From CAXYVC01 sp964292295 (GTDB taxonomy: Bacteria > Acidobacteriota > Holophagae > Holophagales > Holophagaceae), in assembly GCA_964292295.1 (NCBI GenBank), contig CAXYVC010000030.1:1-23218 (forward strand): a DNA stretch of 23,218 bases, read 5' to 3'. The translations under genes and the position numbers were made by a program. Below are positions 7,573 through 14,521 of this stretch, in pieces. The notes below the pieces were generated by a model. The model made no database searches. It was not told the DNA's origin and was given only the letters and a program-made list of their open reading frames with translations. Position 1 is the stretch's first letter. Each line of letters begins with the position of its first letter.

Positions 7573-8001
7573 ATGGCCGAGTCCGAGCACCCCTACTGCC
7601 GTTGCCTCTTCTATGCGGCGAACGCCCTGGCCCGGACCATCACGCGCCTGGCGGAAGAGGCCTTCGCCCCCACGGGGTTGGCGCCCAGCCCCGCCTTCGT
7701 GCTCATGACCGTCCACCGGCAGCCGGGCGTCCAGCCTTCGGAGATCGCCGCGATCATGATGCTCAGCCCCAGCACCGTCACGCGCCTGGTGGAGAAGCTG
7801 GAGGCCAAGGGCCTGCTGCGGCGCGAGAGCTGCGGCAAGGCCACCCACATCGAGCTCACGGAGGCCGGCCAGGCCCTCGGCCCCGTGCTCCAGGAGGCCT
7901 GGGCCGCCACCCAGGCGCGCACCGCGGGCCTCCTGGGCGAGAAGGCCTGCGCCCTCACGGAGCATGTCTACGCCGCCGCCCGGGTGCTCGAGGGCGGCTG
8001 A
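7573..8001 (+). CDS. MarR-family transcriptional regulator
   Basis: The 142-residue protein has a MarR winged helix-turn-helix. The recognition region is QPSEIAAIMMLSPSTVTRLVEKLEAKGLLRRE, followed by the wing and the family-typical LTEAG. Near the N-terminus it has a Cys-x-Cys (C9, C11) in HPYCRCLFYAANAL, the same area where OhrR-type sensors carry their reactive Cys. A third Cys lies in the wing (ESCGK). That suggests, but does not show, redox sensing. ATG 7573 fits the family start and the promoter position. An upstream in-frame TTG at 7537 would lie within the operator. It is followed on the same strand by flavin reductase and nitroreductase genes, the probable targets. Confidence 0.9.
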   Translation: MAESEHPYCRCLFYAANALARTITRLAEEAFAPTGLAPSPAFVLMTVHRQPGVQPSEIAAIMMLSPSTVTRLVEKLEAKGLLRRESCGKATHIELTEAGQALGPVLQEAWAATQARTAGLLGEKACALTEHVYAAARVLEGG

Positions 8002-8027
8002 GTCCCCCTTTTTTTGTGCCTCTCTTG

Positions 8028-8056
8028 CTTGTGCAACCAAGTTTTTCTCCGAGGCT
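8028..8056 (+). promoter_or_regulatory. Second MarR operator-like site and promoter before the flavin reductase gene
   Basis: CTTGTGCAACCAAG (8028-8041) is a palindrome with CTTG/CAAG arms. On the minus strand it and the marR site share ACTTGNNTGCACAANCAA. TTGTGC (8029-8034) and GAGGCT (8051-8056, 16-bp spacer) reproduce the marR promoter arrangement. It lies 27 nt after the marR stop and 50 nt before the next ATG, so the two downstream genes probably have their own MarR-controlled promoter. Confidence 0.55.
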
Positions 8057-8091
8057 CCGGGCCTGCTCGGCCCCCTTTCCATGGAGTTCCC

Positions 8092-8711
8092 ATGTCCTCC
8101 CCCACGCATCCTTCCGAAGCGACACCGACAGCCCGCCCGGGTCTGCGCCTGAGCGCGGTGCCCATGCTGCCCATGCCCGTGGCCCTGGTGGGCAGCGAGC
8201 AGGATGGGCGCCCCAATTTCATGGCCGCGGGCTGGGTGACCCAGATGAATGCCGCGCCCCCCTGCTGGCTGTGGCCATCCGCCCCAGCCGCCTGACGGCG
8301 GAAGCGGTGCAGGCGGCGGGCTGCTTCAGCCTGGGCTTTCCGAGGGGCGGGCAGGCGGCCCTGGCGGACTACTGCGGCGTGGTGAGCGGCCGCGACCGGG
8401 ACAAGGCGGCGCACTTCACGCTGTTCAGGGGCGAGACGGGGGCGCCCATGGCCGCCGAGTGCCCCCTCAACTTCGACTGCCGCCTGGTGCAGACCCTGGA
8501 GCTGCCGACGCACACGCTCTTCATCGGGGAAGTGGTGGCGGCCTACGGGGACGAGGCCTGTCTGTCGGAAGGACGACCCGACTTCCAGCGCATGGATCCC
8601 CTTGTCCTGACGGGCGACGGCCGCTACTGGCGCCTGGGGGACGTCGCGGGGCAGGCCTTCCGGGACGGCTTTGAACTGGCGAAGAAGGAGGATGAGGATG
8701 CCCATGCTTGA
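8092..8711 (+). pseudogene. Flavin reductase-like protein, single-base frameshift
   Basis: Translation from ATG 8092 (GGAG 5 nt upstream) gives the N-terminus of an FMN-binding flavin reductase/flavoredoxin-like protein (VPMLPMPVALVGSEQDGRPN, then FMAAGWVTQMNAAPP). It ends at a TGA at 8293-8295 after 67 residues. The rest of the domain (LLAVAIRPSRLTAEAVQAAG through DGFELAKKEDEDAHA) continues in another frame to the TGA at 8709-8711. The break lies in a run of six C at 8257-8262. One more C would restore a 206-residue protein reading AAPPLLAVAI. This family transfers electrons between NAD(P)H or ferredoxin-type partners and flavin. It overlaps the nitroreductase start by 14 nt. The frameshift could be a sequencing error, a real mutation or ribosomal slippage. 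Confidence 0.75.
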
Positions 8712-9540
8712 GCTCCAGGCCGACCGCTGCACCGGCTGCGGCCTTTGCGTGGCCGACTGTCCCCGGAAGATCCTCGAGCTGCGGGAGGGGCGCCCGGTCC
8801 TGGCGCCGGAGCGCGAGGCCAGCTGCTTCCGCTGCCTGCACTGCTTTGCCGTCTGCCCGGGCGGGGCCATCTCCATCCACGGCAACCATCCGGAGGCGAG
8901 CCGGCCCCTGGCCGGGAGCTTCCCGGATCCAGAGGCCCTGGAGACCCTGGTGCAGGGGCGCCGCTCCGTGCGCCGCTACCGGGACGAGAACCTGGACCCC
9001 GCCCTGGTGCAGCGCCTGCTGGACGTGGCCATCCAGGCCCCCACGGCGGTGAACGCGCGCTCGGTGCGCTTCACGGTGATCGACGACCGCGAGGTCATGG
9101 CGGCCTTCCGCGGGGAGGTGATGGCGGCCCTGGGCCGGATGGTGCGGGAGGGGCGCCTGCCCGAGACGCACGCCATGTATGGCGACTTCGTGCGCCTCTG
9201 GGAGGAGGAGGGCGTGGACGTGCTCTTCCGGGGCGCGCCGCACCTGCTGGTGGCCTCCGCCGCCGCCGATGCCCCGGCGCCCCTGGTGGATGGCTTCATC
9301 GCCCTGGCCACCTTCGACCTGCTCGCCCAGGCCCACGGCGTGGGCACGGTGTGGGACGGCCTGGCCAAGCGCGCCTTCGTGGAGCTCCTGCCGGAGACCC
9401 GGGTGCGCCTGGGCCTGCCCGAGGACCACGTCCTGGTCTACGCCATGGCCTTCGGGCCGGCGGCGGTGCGCTACGCCCGCACCGTGCACCACCCGGCGGA
9501 CATCCACCGGGTGGGGACGGCGGGAGCCGGACCGGCCTAG
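8698..9540 (+). CDS. Nitroreductase with N-terminal 2x[4Fe-4S] ferredoxin domain
   Basis: The 280-residue protein starts with two ferredoxin motifs, C11-x2-C14-x2-C17-x3-C21-P and C43-x2-C46-x2-C49-x3-C53-P. From about residue 85 it has an FMN-dependent nitroreductase domain (RRSVRRYRDENLDPALVQRL, LDVAIQAPTAVNARSVRFTV) that ends ...VLVYAMAFGPA. Such fusions reduce nitro groups, quinones or similar acceptors with electrons fed through the iron-sulfur clusters. ATG 8698 is chosen over those at 8692 and 8704 because AAGGAGG (8685-8691) lies 6 nt before it. It overlaps the flavin reductase frame, so the two are one operon, very probably under the adjacent MarR. A hairpin terminator follows. Confidence 0.92.
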   Translation: MPMLELQADRCTGCGLCVADCPRKILELREGRPVLAPEREASCFRCLHCFAVCPGGAISIHGNHPEASRPLAGSFPDPEALETLVQGRRSVRRYRDENLDPALVQRLLDVAIQAPTAVNARSVRFTVIDDREVMAAFRGEVMAALGRMVREGRLPETHAMYGDFVRLWEEEGVDVLFRGAPHLLVASAAADAPAPLVDGFIALATFDLLAQAHGVGTVWDGLAKRAFVELLPETRVRLGLPEDHVLVYAMAFGPAAVRYARTVHHPADIHRVGTAGAGPA

Positions 9541-9542
9541 AA

Positions 9543-9577
9543 CAAGGGGCGGCTTCAAGCCGCCCCTTGCTTTGTTT
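9543..9577 (+). terminator. Rho-independent terminator of the nitroreductase operon
   Basis: CAAGGGGCGGC pairs with GCCGCCCCTTG around a TTCAA loop. TTTGTTT (9571-9577) follows directly. It starts 3 nt after the nitroreductase stop and separates it from the convergent fabG. Confidence 0.85.
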
Positions 9578-9594
9578 AGCAGAAGCCTGGTGTC

Positions 9595-10347
9595 TCAGGG
9601 CATCAGCATGCCGCCGTTCACGGGGAGGGTGGCTCCGGTGATGTAGCCGGCCTCCTCGGTGGCCAGGAAGACCACGGCGGCGGCGATATCCGCGGAACTG
9701 CCCATGCGGCCGAGGGGGATCTGCTTGTTGAAGCCCTCCTTCACCTCGTCGCTCAGCTTGTCGGTCATGGGGGTGGCGATGTAGCCGGGGGCCACGGCGT
9801 TGCAGGTGATGCCGCGGCTGCCCAGCTCCCGGGCGGTGACCTTGGTGAGGCCGATGAGGCCCGCCTTGGAGGTGGCATAGTTGCTCTGGCCGGCGTTGCC
9901 CATCTGGCCCACCACGCTGGCCATGTTGATGATGCGGCCCCAGCGCTGCTTCATCATGGGCTTGGCGGCGGCCTGGGTGGCCAGCCAGGCGCCCTTCAGG
10001 TTCACGTCCAGCACGAAGTCGTACTCGTCCTCCTTCATCTGGATCATCAGCTTGTCCTTGGTGACGCCGGCGTTGTTCACCAGGATGTGCAGGGCGCCGT
10101 GGCGCTCCACCGTGGTGGCCACCGCCGCGCGCACGCTCTCGCCGTCGCGCATGTCGATGAGCACGTGGTCGGCCTTGCCGCCCTCGGCCTTGATGCCGGC
10201 CACCACGCGGGCGAGGTCGGCCTCGGTCATGGGCAGGCTGGCGCAGACCACCGTGGCGCCCTGGCGGGCCAGCTCACGGGCGATGACTTCTCCGATGCCC
10301 TGGCTGGCGCCGGTGACGAGTGCGACTTTGCCTTCGAGACTGAACAT
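9595..10347 (-). CDS. fabG: 3-oxoacyl-[ACP] reductase (SDR family)
   Basis: The 250-residue classical short-chain dehydrogenase would reduce 3-oxoacyl-ACP with NADPH in fatty-acid elongation. Motifs: TGASQGIG at residues 12-19 (cofactor binding), NNAG at 91-94, catalytic S144 in NMASVVG, and Y157-x3-K161 in NYATSK. GYIATPMTD and the C-terminal GATLPVNGGMLM are typical of FabG. GGAG lies 5 nt before the ATG, and a TAGACT -10-like element lies 25 nt upstream. No other fatty-acid genes are in the window, so the close relative acetoacetyl-CoA reductase (PhaB) cannot be excluded. Confidence 0.85.
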   Translation of the reverse strand: MFSLEGKVALVTGASQGIGEVIARELARQGATVVCASLPMTEADLARVVAGIKAEGGKADHVLIDMRDGESVRAAVATTVERHGALHILVNNAGVTKDKLMIQMKEDEYDFVLDVNLKGAWLATQAAAKPMMKQRWGRIINMASVVGQMGNAGQSNYATSKAGLIGLTKVTARELGSRGITCNAVAPGYIATPMTDKLSDEVKEGFNKQIPLGRMGSSADIAAAVVFLATEEAGYITGATLPVNGGMLMP

Positions 10348-10372
10348 GGGAACTCCGTGCGAGAAAACGGGA

Positions 10373-10378
10373 AGTCTA
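10373..10378 (-). promoter_or_regulatory. Candidate -10 element of fabG
   Basis: TAGACT on the minus strand lies 25 nt before the fabG ATG, in the 52-nt gap after the hydrolase stop. GGAG lies between it and the ATG, so the transcript would have a normal short leader. No strong -35 was seen. Confidence 0.4.
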
Positions 10379-10399
10379 CCACCCGGCGGGCAGGGGCCT

Positions 10400-11434
10400 T
10401 CAGCGGGCGGGCTGGGCGAGGCCCTCCAGCCAGGCGGCGAGGGGCTTCAGGTCGGCCATGGGCGTGGCGTCCCCGTAGGCCGAGAGGGCCGTGCCGCCGT
10501 TGAGCTGCTCGAGGGGGCGTGTCTCCTGCTTCAGGACGTGGTTGGCGCCGGGCAGGTCGATCACCCGCCCGGGGAAGCTGGCCGGCACCTGGGCGGGCCG
10601 GCGGGCCTGCACGTCCCGGTCCCCCCAGGCCACGGCGCAGGGCACGAGCACCCGGGCGGCCAGGACCCAGGGGTCGAGGTCCAGGGTGTCCCGCAGGAAC
10701 TCCTGGCTCTCGGGGGCGGCAAGCCCCGTGCAGAGCGCCCGCACGCCGGGGAAGACCTGGGGGCCGGGCGTGGGCGCGGGCTTGCGCTCCCGGATGGCCT
10801 TGAGGGTGGCCTCCAGGTGGGCGAGATTGGCGGCCTCGCTCCCCTCGGGAAGCTGGGCGCGCACGGCGGCGAGCTGGGCCTGCACCTGAGACTGGATGAG
10901 ACGCCCCATGGGCTGGGCGGGCATGGCCAGGAGCAGCAGGGCGTCCGCATCCTGGGCGGCGACCAGGCTGAGGACGGAGCCTTCGCTGTGGCCCACCAGG
11001 AGGATGCGCTTGCCCTTTGCTTCGGGGAGGGCGCGGGCGGCGCGCAGGGCGGCCCGGATGTCGCCCACCTGCGCGTCCAGGCTGATGTCCAGCTTGGGGT
11101 CCCGGCTCCCCAGGAAGCGCTTGTCGTAGCGCAGGCTGCCGATGCCCCGGGCGGCCAGCCAGGCGGCGAAGTCCCGCCCTCCGTGGCTTTCCATGCGCGT
11201 GCCGTTGCGGGGGTCCCGGATCAGGGGATTGCTCCAGTCGCGGTCCGTGGGGCCCGAGCCCGCCACCAGCACCGCGAAAAAGGGATGGGTGCCGCCGGGC
11301 CGCACAGAGCCCTTCAGGGGAAAGCCCCCGTGGCCGGGAAAGGCCAGCTCCCGGTCCACCGCGGCCGGGGCGGGAGGGGCGGCCTGCACCTGGGCGGGGC
11401 AGAGCAGGAGGGGAAGGGGGAGCAGGGGGAGCAT
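10400..11434 (-). CDS. Exported alpha/beta-hydrolase (serine esterase/peptidase-like)
   Basis: The 344-residue product begins with a short hydrophobic stretch ending PAQVQAAP, consistent with a Sec signal peptide, so it probably works in the periplasm. The alpha/beta-hydrolase triad can be placed at S150 in VGHSEGS, D274 in WGDRDVQ and H299 in PGANHVLK. An early VAGSGPTDRDWSNP supplies the oxyanion region common to this group of acyl-hydrolases. The start ATG has GAAGG upstream. It sits between the C45 gene (60 nt upstream, same strand) and fabG. The substrate is unknown, and esterase, lipase and acylaminoacyl-peptidase activities are all possible. Confidence 0.85.
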   Translation of the reverse strand: MLPLLPLPLLLCPAQVQAAPPAPAAVDRELAFPGHGGFPLKGSVRPGGTHPFFAVLVAGSGPTDRDWSNPLIRDPRNGTRMESHGGRDFAAWLAARGIGSLRYDKRFLGSRDPKLDISLDAQVGDIRAALRAARALPEAKGKRILLVGHSEGSVLSLVAAQDADALLLLAMPAQPMGRLIQSQVQAQLAAVRAQLPEGSEAANLAHLEATLKAIRERKPAPTPGPQVFPGVRALCTGLAAPESQEFLRDTLDLDPWVLAARVLVPCAVAWGDRDVQARRPAQVPASFPGRVIDLPGANHVLKQETRPLEQLNGGTALSAYGDATPMADLKPLAAWLEGLAQPAR

Positions 11435-11494
11435 GGGCCTTCTTTCGTGGGGGAAGCGCCGGGCTTCCTGGGAACAGGTGTCTCGACAGAGGGG

Positions 11495-12676
11495 TCAGGC
11501 TTCAGGGATCTGGCGGGCGGCCAGGGCCTCGCGCACCGCGCGAAGGGTCTCGGCGGCGAGGCGCGCCTGGAGGGTCGCGAGGTCCGGCCGCTTCGGGGCG
11601 GACAGGGCGGCCTCCACCGCGGCGAGGTTGGCGGCCTCCCGGGCGAGGAAGGGAGCGAGCAGGCCGCTGGCCGGGTCGTACAGCCGCCCGGCGTCCAGGT
11701 AGCGCGCCAGGTCCCCGGTCCGCTCGGGGTACAGGTGGCGCCTCGCCCGGTCGAAGGCGGCGTTCATGGGGGCCAGCTGCGGCCCGGCGGCCAGTTCCGC
11801 GGGGACGCTGCGGGCGGCCACCCAGAGCGGCACGGCCACGCCGGTCACGGGCAGGCCCAGGATCACCCAGGCGGTGCTGCGCTCCGGGGCCTCCCCGGGG
11901 CGCACGCCCTGGACCAGGAAGGCATGGGAGCTTTCTCCGCGGCTGATGGCGTCCTGGATGGGGGCGAAGCCCTTCCGGGTCTGGGCCGGGAAGGAGCCGA
12001 TGTGCGCATTGGCGGTATCCCGGGCCACCTCGGCCAGGAGGGGGCCCGCCTCCAGGCGGCCGGCGGCCTGGAGGCCCTCCAGCAGCGCCTGGGCCCGCGC
12101 CTCCCGCAGGAAGCCCGTGCCCGCGCCCTTGCGGCCGCTGTGGCTGTAGTTGCTGCGCACCAGGAAGCCGCCCTTCGCCCCGGCGGCGTCGAAGCGGCGG
12201 AAGCCCCTGGCGTCCGTCTCGAAGTAGGCGGCGCCGCCCTTCGCGTCGATCACCCCGAAGTTGGCGGCCACCTCCCGGCCGCCGGCGTCGGTGAGGCGCA
12301 GCAGCTCCTGGAAGTCCTCCACCGTGGCGCAGCTCTGGAGGGCCAGCTTCATGAAGGCGCCTTCCATCACCGTCTTGTCGCCGTCGGTCGCCAGGTTGTA
12401 GCTGGCGTTGTTCATGATGGCGAAGCCCGCGGCATTGATGCCGGACCACACCTGCAGGGCGGCCCGGTCCCCCCGGTTCACCACCGCCAGGTAGGGGTAC
12501 CGTCCGTCCTCCCGGTACACCACCTGGTTGTGGAGGTCCGAGGCGTCCCGGTTCTTCCACAGGATGGGGCGGCCATCCTTCGTGGCCTTGCCCGAGATCA
12601 CGGCGGTGGTGCAGGCCCGGGCCGCGGGGGCGGCAACCAGGAAGAGGGCGGCGCAGGCGGGGAGAAGGGGCTTCAC
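11495..12676 (-). CDS. Secreted C45-type Ntn-hydrolase (acyl-transferase/amidohydrolase-like)
   Basis: The GTG at 12676 is chosen as start because GGAGG lies 5 nt upstream and translation then opens with a clean signal peptide (MKPLLPACAALFLVAAPAARA) followed directly by C22. An ATG 27 nt further upstream overlaps the predicted -10. The 393-residue product continues CTTAVISGKATKDGRPILWKNRD at 22-44. This is the N-terminal nucleophile region of the C45 family (acyl-CoA:6-aminopenicillanate acyltransferase-like), with WSGINAAGFAIMNNASYNL further on. In this fold Cys-1 of the mature chain is the nucleophile, so export and activation would coincide. The actual substrate amide is unknown; bile-salt hydrolase-like C59 members are the alternative. 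Confidence 0.8.
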   Translation of the reverse strand: MKPLLPACAALFLVAAPAARACTTAVISGKATKDGRPILWKNRDASDLHNQVVYREDGRYPYLAVVNRGDRAALQVWSGINAAGFAIMNNASYNLATDGDKTVMEGAFMKLALQSCATVEDFQELLRLTDAGGREVAANFGVIDAKGGAAYFETDARGFRRFDAAGAKGGFLVRSNYSHSGRKGAGTGFLREARAQALLEGLQAAGRLEAGPLLAEVARDTANAHIGSFPAQTRKGFAPIQDAISRGESSHAFLVQGVRPGEAPERSTAWVILGLPVTGVAVPLWVAARSVPAELAAGPQLAPMNAAFDRARRHLYPERTGDLARYLDAGRLYDPASGLLAPFLAREAANLAAVEAALSAPKRPDLATLQARLAAETLRAVREALAARQIPEA

Positions 12677-12698
12677 GGACACCTCCGGGGCTTCCGGA

Positions 12699-12704
12699 AG
12701 CATA
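12699..12704 (-). promoter_or_regulatory. Candidate -10 element of the C45 gene
   Basis: TATGCT on the minus strand lies 22 nt before the GTG start, with GGAGG between. The same hexamer occurs for the divergent C69 gene and for tRNA-Leu. It also argues against translation from the ATG inside it. Confidence 0.5.
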
Positions 12705-12741
12705 GCCGCCCCGGAGGGGTCACCCCTGGCCCCGGGGACGC

Positions 12742-12770
12742 TTGGATGGGCCGGGGGGCCCCGGTATGCT
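12742..12770 (+). promoter_or_regulatory. Promoter of the C69 peptidase gene
   Basis: TTGGAT (12742-12747), a 17-bp spacer and TATGCT (12765-12770) form one of the better sigma-70-like promoters in the window. Transcription would begin near 12777, giving a 39-nt leader. It is back to back with the C45 promoter. Confidence 0.6.
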
Positions 12771-12776
12771 CGATCA

Positions 12777-12815
12777 GACCATCACGTTGCGATGGTCCAG
12801 AAAAGGACCGGATCC
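12777..12815 (+). promoter_or_regulatory. Leader with two mutually exclusive hairpins before the C69 gene
   Basis: GACCATC (12777-12783) can pair with GATGGTC (12791-12797) at the predicted 5' end. Alternatively GGTCC (12794-12798) can pair with GGACC (12805-12809) around AGAAAA. The second structure uses part of the first and covers the GGA of the likely Shine-Dalgarno AAAAGGA (12801-12807). Both are short, so regulation is only a possibility. Confidence 0.4.
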
Positions 12816-14465
12816 ATGACCCTATTCCGCACCTTCACCGTGGCTGCGGCCGTGGTGGCCTCCGCCCTCGTCCACCAGCTGGTGGCCTGCAGCAACATCC
12901 TCGTGACCCGCGGCGCCAGCAAGGACGGCTCCACGATGGTCTCCTACTCGGCGGACAGCCACACCCTGTACGGGGCGCTGTACCACAAGGCGGGCGGACA
13001 CCACGCCCAGGGCGCCTTCCGCGAGGTGGTGGAGTGGGACACGGGCAAATACCTGGGCCGGATCCCCGAGGCGCCGGTGACCTACACCCGCGTGGGCAAC
13101 ATGAACGAGCACCAGGTGGTGATCGGCGAGACCACCTTCGGCGGGCGCAAGGAGCTGGCGGGCGGCACCGGAATCCTGGACTACGGCAGCCTGATCTACA
13201 TCGGCCTGGAGCGCGCCCGCACGGCGCGGGAGGCCATCCAGGTCATCACGGACCTGATGGACCGGTACGGCTACGCCAGCAGCGGCGAGACCTTCAGCAT
13301 CGCGGACAAGAACGAGGTCTGGATGATGGAGATGGTCCCCAAGGGCAAGGGCCAGAAGGGCGCCCTGTGGGTGGCCCTGCGCATCCCCGACGGCGCCATC
13401 GCCGCCCACGCCAACCAGGCGCGCATCCGCCAGTTCCCCCTGAACGACCCCCAGAACTGCCTCTACAGCAAGGACGTGATCTCCTTCGCCCGCGAGAAGG
13501 GCTGGTTCAAGGGCCAAGACAAGGACTTCAGCTTCGCCGACACCTACGCGCCGCTGACCTTCGGTTCGCTGCGCGGCTGCGAGGCCCGGGTGTGGAGCGT
13601 GTTCAACCGCGCCGCCAAGGGCGCGGGCGTGAGCATGGACTTCGTGAAGGCCGTGCCCGGCGCCAAGCCCATGCCCCTCTACGTGAAGCCCGACCGCAAG
13701 CTGGACGCCCACGACGTGATGGAGCTCATGCGCGACCACTACGAGGGCACCGACTTCGACATGACGCAGGACGTGGGCGCCGGCCCCTACAAGGCCCCCT
13801 ACCGCTGGCGGCCCATGGGCTTCAAGGTGGACGGCCAGGACTACGTGCACGAGCGCGCCATCTCCACCCAGCAGACCGGCTGGTCCTACGTGAGCCAGAG
13901 CCGCGCGTGGCTGCCCGATCCCGTGGGCGGCGTGCTGTGGTTCGGCGTGGACGACACCTACACCACCTGCTACTTCCCGGTGTATTGCAGCGTGAAGGAC
14001 GTGCCCAGGCACTGGGGCGAGGACAGCGGCAGCATGCTGGCCTTCAACTGGGACAGCGCCTTCTGGGCCACCAATTTCGTGAGCAACTACGCCTACACGC
14101 GCTGGAGCGACATGATCCAGGACGTGCAGGTGGTCCAGCGGGAGCTGGAGGGCCGCTTCCTGGGTGAGCAGGCGGACGTCGACGCCCAGGCGCTGAAGCT
14201 CTACCAGCAGAGCCCCGGCATGGCGCGGGACTTCCTCACCAGGTACACCGCCGAGCAGGGCGAGCTGGTCTACAACCGCTACCGCAAGCTGGGCGAGCAG
14301 CTGGTCTGGAAGTATCTGGACGGCAACGTGCGCCGGGAGCGCAACGAGCTGCAGCAGCCCGAGCACCCCGCCTATCCCGAGGACTGGTACCGCCGCATCG
14401 TCAAGGAGCGCGGCGAGGTCCTGAAGGTGAAGAAGGTGCCCGGCCTGGCGCCGGACGAGGAGTAG
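12816..14465 (+). CDS. Exported peptidase of family C69 (PepD-like dipeptidase)
   Basis: The 549-residue protein has an N-terminal hydrophobic segment (residues 4-24) followed by C25. The mature part starts CSNILVTRGASKDGSTMVSY, the nucleophile region of C69 Ntn-hydrolases. Further family-like segments are VGNMNEHQVVIGETTFGG, YGYASSGETFSIADKNEVW and, late, WFGVDDTYTTCYFPVY. C69 enzymes cleave dipeptides with the N-terminal Cys. AAAAGGA 8 nt before the ATG sets the start; an in-frame ATG at 12792 lies in the leader hairpin. LVAC before the cleavage point also fits a lipobox, which would conflict with a free catalytic Cys. It is divergent from the C45 gene and followed by a terminator. Confidence 0.88.
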   Translation: MTLFRTFTVAAAVVASALVHQLVACSNILVTRGASKDGSTMVSYSADSHTLYGALYHKAGGHHAQGAFREVVEWDTGKYLGRIPEAPVTYTRVGNMNEHQVVIGETTFGGRKELAGGTGILDYGSLIYIGLERARTAREAIQVITDLMDRYGYASSGETFSIADKNEVWMMEMVPKGKGQKGALWVALRIPDGAIAAHANQARIRQFPLNDPQNCLYSKDVISFAREKGWFKGQDKDFSFADTYAPLTFGSLRGCEARVWSVFNRAAKGAGVSMDFVKAVPGAKPMPLYVKPDRKLDAHDVMELMRDHYEGTDFDMTQDVGAGPYKAPYRWRPMGFKVDGQDYVHERAISTQQTGWSYVSQSRAWLPDPVGGVLWFGVDDTYTTCYFPVYCSVKDVPRHWGEDSGSMLAFNWDSAFWATNFVSNYAYTRWSDMIQDVQVVQRELEGRFLGEQADVDAQALKLYQQSPGMARDFLTRYTAEQGELVYNRYRKLGEQLVWKYLDGNVRRERNELQQPEHPAYPEDWYRRIVKERGEVLKVKKVPGLAPDEE

Positions 14466-14486
14466 CCCCGAAGCAAGGCGGGCGGT

Positions 14487-14518
14487 AAGGGGCCGGAGCG
14501 ATCCGGCCCCTTCCTTTT
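14487..14518 (+). terminator. Rho-independent terminator of the C69 gene
   Basis: A perfect 11-bp stem (14487-14497 with 14502-14512) is closed by GCGA, a GNRA-type loop, and followed by CCTTTT. It lies 21 nt after the C69 stop and just before the convergent coaD stop. Confidence 0.9.
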
Positions 14519-14521
14519 CCC

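Noticed and set aside
8002..8027. A terminator after marR, suggested by the T7 run
   Set aside because: No stable hairpin precedes the T-run.
7964..8152. A small ORF starting near the flavin reductase gene
   Set aside because: It overlaps the flavin reductase start in another frame; the GGAG at 8083-8086 serves ATG 8092 and not this frame.
9881..14167. A 1428-codon open frame on the + strand
   Set aside because: It is antisense to fabG, the hydrolase and the C45 gene and out of frame with the C69 gene. It has no family motifs and reads as low-complexity G/A/H/R-rich sequence; third-position GC bias leaves such frames open.
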